Origin: Prevotella sp. CAG:755
GTDB taxonomy: Bacteria > Bacteroidota > Bacteroidia > Bacteroidales > Bacteroidaceae
NCBI GenBank assembly: GCA_000431275.1
Contig: HF989225.1
Coordinates: forward strand, 8,276-18,296
Length of the DNA stretch: 10,021 bases
Reading direction: 5' to 3'
Part shown: piece by piece, positions 6,935-10,021 of the stretch
How positions within the stretch are numbered: the first letter of the stretch is position 1
How the letters are laid out: each line of letters begins with the position of its first letter
Program-made: the position numbers and the translations under genes
The notes under the pieces: generated by a model
The model's database searches: none
Seen by the model: only the letters and a program-made list of their open reading frames with translations
What the model was told of the DNA's origin: nothing

Positions 6935-8059
6935 TCAGTAGTCAAGCGTTGAGACATCACCCCAATCCAAAGGACCGGGTGCGGCGGCACGGTTCCAGAG
7001 GCATTCGCGCACGGTCAGGCGGCGCTCCCGGGTGTCGAGGACCACATAGATGAACGACAGGCGCCGCTCGTCAGCCGACGTTTCCTCACCTTTCATCGGC
7101 GAGTCGACACGGAACACCGGCAGGTCGATGCTGCCGTCCGGACCATGCCATTCGTAAAACTCATTATAGTTCTTATCGCCGTGGAAATAGGCCTTGATGC
7201 AATCATGGCGCGCCACGAAAGCGGCCAGCCGGGCCCAATTGGCGTGCGGATTCCCTTCCGGACTGCTGACGCTGCACGTGTCGGCCAACAAGTTCTGGAA
7301 ACCGTCGCGGGCGTTGATACCGTGCGGCGGGATGGGATTTGTGAAATGCTTGGCCTCGGCGTCGGGCGGGTCGTGCGTGAAGAGGAGCACGGGCGTCACG
7401 CTGTCGCGCGCCGCCACCTCACGTTCAAACCAGCCGCGCGCCAGTGTGTCCGGCCACATCCCCATCATCACAAGGCGGATGCCGTCGAGCGGAACGACGT
7501 AGCGGACGCGATCGCGGGCATAATCGAAATCCGCCTCACCGACCACCGTCGCGGGCCGCATCGTCCGATTGAAGATGCCGGCGGCCGACGTGGCGTCGCG
7601 CGGAGGGGTGAGCGGTTTGGTGTAGCCGATGGCATTCGAGACGTCGTGGTTGCCCGGAACGAGGTAGAGCGGAATGTCAGACACGGCGCCCCAGTCGCGG
7701 CAGAACTGCGCCCACGACTGCGCGGCAGGCTGCACGCCCTTCTCCATACGGTTGGCGATGTCGCCCGTACAGACCACGAAGTCCGGCTTCCCCGCCAACG
7801 TGCCCGCTCCCACACCGCCGTCGTCGGGCAGGAACGTCGCAGGCAACTGGCCGATAGCCGCCAGCATGGCCCGGCTCACCTCTGAGGCCGTCACTCCGCT
7901 ACGCCCGCGGAATTCGCGCGTCAGGCCATAATGCAGGTCGGAACAATAGACAAAACGATACGTGCGGCCCCCGGCCGGCACCGCCACGAGGGACACGAAA
8001 GACACGGCGAGCAGCCACAGCGGCCACCAGCCTCGCGAAAGGAAATCTCTGCGTTTCAT
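6935..8059 (-). CDS. Exported calcineurin-like metallophosphoesterase
   Basis: This 374-residue protein has a dinuclear-metal phosphoesterase core and is probably periplasmic. ATG 8059 is chosen because it opens a signal segment (MKRRDFLSRG followed by the hydrophobic WWPLWLLAVSFVSLVAVPAG); the RRDFL resembles a twin-arginine motif, but a Sec signal or anchor is equally possible. An upstream GTG/ATG reading to 8176 would add 39 residues and cover the promoter box. Core motifs in order: SDLHYG (Asp41, His43), TGDI (Asp100), GNHD (Asn137-Asp139) and FTHD (His229). The canonical last GHxH motif is replaced by YFHGDKNYNEF around His293. The segment after it (LPVFRVDSPMKGE) is, as I recall, shared by related Bacteroidales proteins. 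The substrate is unknown: nucleotides, phosphosugars or phosphodiesters are all possible. It lies 128 bases downstream of the beta-barrel gene on the same strand. Confidence 0.87.
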   Translation of the reverse strand: MKRRDFLSRGWWPLWLLAVSFVSLVAVPAGGRTYRFVYCSDLHYGLTREFRGRSGVTASEVSRAMLAAIGQLPATFLPDDGGVGAGTLAGKPDFVVCTGDIANRMEKGVQPAAQSWAQFCRDWGAVSDIPLYLVPGNHDVSNAIGYTKPLTPPRDATSAAGIFNRTMRPATVVGEADFDYARDRVRYVVPLDGIRLVMMGMWPDTLARGWFEREVAARDSVTPVLLFTHDPPDAEAKHFTNPIPPHGINARDGFQNLLADTCSVSSPEGNPHANWARLAAFVARHDCIKAYFHGDKNYNEFYEWHGPDGSIDLPVFRVDSPMKGEETSADERRLSFIYVVLDTRERRLTVRECLWNRAAAPGPLDWGDVSTLDY

Positions 8060-8187
8060 GCCTGCAAAAGTAGTAAAACAGGCCGAACCTCCTGCGAAAA
8101 GACACAGGATTGTCACAAACTCGCCCCGGCAGGCCCCTGCCGCACTGAATTCCTTGCCGGAACAGGGCAGAGGCAACGCGCCGCCCG
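8060..8187 (-). other. Intergenic spacer with GC-rich inverted repeat
   Basis: The 128 bases between the two minus-strand genes hold the -7 box described above and an inverted repeat CGGCAGG/CCTGCCG (8127-8133, 8136-8142) with a two-base centre. On the minus strand it is followed by GGGCGAGTTTGTG, not a real T-tract, so at best it is a weak terminator for the beta-barrel gene. Confidence 0.3.
8065..8072 (-). promoter_or_regulatory. -7 box immediately upstream of the phosphoesterase start
   Basis: Read on the minus strand, bases 8072-8065 are TACTTTTG, matching TAnnTTTG. No TTG is found 19-21 bases upstream. The final G is only six bases from the ATG at 8059, so a transcript starting at the usual distance would have almost no leader. 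Confidence 0.55.
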
Positions 8188-10021
8188 TCAGCGGGTACGC
8201 TTCTTGGGCGCGATGTTGAGTTTGTAAGCCACGTGGAAGAGGACGTAGCGCGGAAGGACGTTGCGGAACGTCTCTATGCGGCCCTGCTCGTTGACGTAGT
8301 TGTCCACCATGTTGTCGTCGGCCAAGAGGTTGGAGCCCTCGACGGCCAGGTTGAGCCGCCCCTTGATGAAGCTCTTGTCAAGGCGCAGGTTGAGGTCCCA
8401 CGAGTGGCGGTCCATCCGGCTGTCGCCGTAACCATAGTAGCTGGTCAGGCCGAAGTTGCCGCTCAGGGTGAAGTCGAGGGGCAGGTTGGCCTGCCCTTCG
8501 AGGCCATACTCCATGTCGGTGGTGCGGACAGGCGTGAAGTCGGCACGGTCGCCGTTGGCGCGGATGTGGGTGGCCTTGACGCTGGCGCTGAGGCTGCCCC
8601 ACTTGCCGGGCCGCCAGGCGATCGAGAAGCCGCCGGTCGTGTTGATGTTGTCGACCGAACTGATGGCCGAGGCGTCCATGCCTGCGGTGTAGTTCAGGTC
8701 GCGGCTGTGGGCATAGCGCGCGTATCCGTAAAGGTTGAGGGTGAACTTCTGTGCGCGGTCGAGGGGCAGGCTGAGGTCGAGCGAGCCGTTCGTGAGGTAA
8801 TTGCCGTCGACATTGACGGGCTGCGAGGTGATGGCGCCCGTCCGGCGGTCGTAGGTCTGGCTCATGGCGACGGCGTTCTTCGTCCGTTCGTAGCCCAGGC
8901 GGGCCGAGAGGGAGACGGCCGTCTTCTTCCACGTGCGGCGCGCCTCGGCCGAGACGCTGTGCGTCAGGGTGTTGTCGAGCCCGGAGTTGCCCAACGAGAT
9001 GTGGAGCGGGTCGGAGGCGTCGCGCACGTCGATGAGATAGAAAGCCGAGGGCTGCGCGCCGCGGAGCGAATAGTCGGCGCTGACGGCGAGCTCGCTGCCG
9101 TTCTTGTCGGCGCGCCGCGGATACCAGGCCACCGAGGCCGAAGGCTCGACGAAGAGGGCGCGGCGGCTGACGGCATAGGGCGTCCGGTCGCGGTTGTAGT
9201 CGAGGTGGACATACTCATGGCGCAAGGGCAGTTCGGCGCGCAGCGTGATCCAGCCGTGGCGGCGCAAGGGCTGTTTGTGATAGAACTTGATGCCGGCGCG
9301 GTGCGCGAAGGTCTTTATCGTGCTGAAATAGGAGTTCTCGGCGTCGATGCACTGTTGCAGCGAGTCGCGCAGCGAGGGCAGGGCGCCCAGCGTGCGGCCC
9401 GAGCCCTCGTCCCATCCCGGCAGGCTGTCGAGGCGGTAGAGGGGGTTCTGCGCCTCGTCGCGCGTCCACGTGAACTGGTACGAGGGTTCGATGCGTCCCG
9501 AGACGCTGTCGTTCTCGACGTAGCTCAGTGCGTATTTGGCGTTCGCCGTGAAGCGGAAGTTGTCGGCGGGACGGTCGTAGTAGCGCCGGCGGAAGTCGGT
9601 GTCCAACCCGCCTGCGGGATAGTCGAGGCGGTAGCGGTCGAAGTCCTCATCGTGCTTGTGGGTCTGGCTGAACGCGGCATCCACGTCGAGCAAGTCGGGC
9701 GCAAAGGCAAAGTGAGCCTCGGCCCGGGCCTCGTGGCGCACCTCGTAGCCCGTCAGGAGGCGTTCGGACAGGGTGCGGCTCGTCACGGCGCGGCGCCAGG
9801 CCGCGCTGAGCGGGTCGGCCATGGCGCTGTCGAGCGCCTCACCGGGCAGGCCGTCAGGGTCGGTCTGGAAGTTGGCCACACGGCCGGCCTCGGTGTCGTG
9901 GTGGCGGTTATAACCCATTTTGTAGTTCAGGTCGACGTATCGCCCTTTCTGCGGGCGCAGGCTCAGCCCGAGGCCGGCGTTCACGCGGTCCGAGCTCAGG
10001 CGCGAGCCTTCCTCGGTGCGG
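8188..10021 (-). CDS. Outer-membrane beta-barrel protein (TonB-dependent receptor-like), 5'-truncated
   Basis: The visible part is about 610 C-terminal residues; the frame stays open to the right edge, so the GTG near 9984 is not a real start. The chain is a long run of alternating amphipathic strands joined by charged loops (for example LDLSLPLDRAQKFTLNLYGY, SLSARLGYERT, LTSYYGYGDSR), the pattern of the outer-membrane beta-barrel families linked to TonB-dependent receptors in Bacteroidota (OMP_b-brl_3-like). Towards the end it shows SWDLNLRLDKSFIKGRLNLAV, then SNLLADDN and the last strands YVLFHVAYKLNI, typical of such barrels, followed by a basic tail ending KKRTR. The TonB box, plug and any N-terminal carboxypeptidase-regulatory-like domain would lie outside the window, so TonB dependence is inferred. 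No SusD partner follows it downstream; the next gene is the phosphoesterase. The ligand is unknown. Confidence 0.85.
   Translation of the reverse strand, partial: RTEEGSRLSSDRVNAGLGLSLRPQKGRYVDLNYKMGYNRHHDTEAGRVANFQTDPDGLPGEALDSAMADPLSAAWRRAVTSRTLSERLLTGYEVRHEARAEAHFAFAPDLLDVDAAFSQTHKHDEDFDRYRLDYPAGGLDTDFRRRYYDRPADNFRFTANAKYALSYVENDSVSGRIEPSYQFTWTRDEAQNPLYRLDSLPGWDEGSGRTLGALPSLRDSLQQCIDAENSYFSTIKTFAHRAGIKFYHKQPLRRHGWITLRAELPLRHEYVHLDYNRDRTPYAVSRRALFVEPSASVAWYPRRADKNGSELAVSADYSLRGAQPSAFYLIDVRDASDPLHISLGNSGLDNTLTHSVSAEARRTWKKTAVSLSARLGYERTKNAVAMSQTYDRRTGAITSQPVNVDGNYLTNGSLDLSLPLDRAQKFTLNLYGYARYAHSRDLNYTAGMDASAISSVDNINTTGGFSIAWRPGKWGSLSASVKATHIRANGDRADFTPVRTTDMEYGLEGQANLPLDFTLSGNFGLTSYYGYGDSRMDRHSWDLNLRLDKSFIKGRLNLAVEGSNLLADDNMVDNYVNEQGRIETFRNVLPRYVLFHVAYKLNIAPKKRTR

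Noticed and set aside
7145..7885. Plus-strand open frame (246 codons) inside the phosphoesterase gene
   Set aside because: Antisense to the phosphoesterase motifs, Arg/His/Val-rich, no known domain.
8060..8176. Longer N-terminus for the phosphoesterase (39 extra residues)
   Set aside because: The extension would encode through the -7 box and push the RRDFL signal segment away from the N-terminus.

Overview
The window looks like a chromosomal segment of a GC-rich member of the Bacteroidales (phylum Bacteroidota). Three things support this: -7 boxes of the Bacteroidetes form TAnnTTTG lie upstream of several genes (TACCTTTG at 2180, TATCTTTG at 2860, TACTTTTG on the minus strand at 8072); Shine-Dalgarno sequences are weak or absent; and the gene content (exported GH20 hexosaminidase, S1 sulfatase, outer-membrane beta-barrel, M13 peptidase) is typical of glycan-using gut or oral Bacteroidales. 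I cannot name a genus. I see no tRNA or rRNA gene, CRISPR array, insertion sequence, integrase or phage gene.

Layout of the left half (plus strand). The 3' part of an M13 zinc endopeptidase gene (to 1201) is followed 14 bases later by metA (1216-2103), the homoserine O-acyltransferase of methionine synthesis. Its Glu108 points to acetyl-CoA as donor. A hairpin terminator closes this unit, and a promoter nested in the same ~50 bases starts a single-gene unit for a hexapeptide-repeat sugar O-acetyltransferase (2219-2800). A second promoter-like -7 box at 2860 and a GC-rich leader of about 150 bases precede a two-gene unit: a secreted GH20 beta-N-acetylhexosaminidase with a C-terminal LamG-like domain (3026-4993) and, 43 bases on, a secreted S1 sulfatase (5037-6824). 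The sulfatase ends in a tail resembling a type IX secretion sorting domain. The pair probably removes sulfate and terminal HexNAc from sulfated host glycans such as mucin or glycosaminoglycan fragments; that substrate is inferred. No SusC/SusD pair or other PUL gene is visible next to them.

A perfect 15-bp inverted repeat with A- and T-tracts (6843-6880) ends this unit and can also serve the converging genes on the minus strand.

Right half (minus strand). A large outer-membrane beta-barrel protein runs in from beyond the right edge and ends at 8188 (only its C-terminal ~610 residues are visible). Downstream of it, with its own -7 box, lies an exported calcineurin-like metallophosphoesterase (8059-6935). 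Together the window holds mostly cell-envelope and extracytoplasmic enzymes plus one central biosynthetic gene. No clearly new multi-gene system is evident. The most interesting points are the sorting-domain-like tail on the sulfatase, the nested terminator/promoter, the start-adjacent -7 box of the phosphoesterase, and its non-canonical last metal-binding motif.
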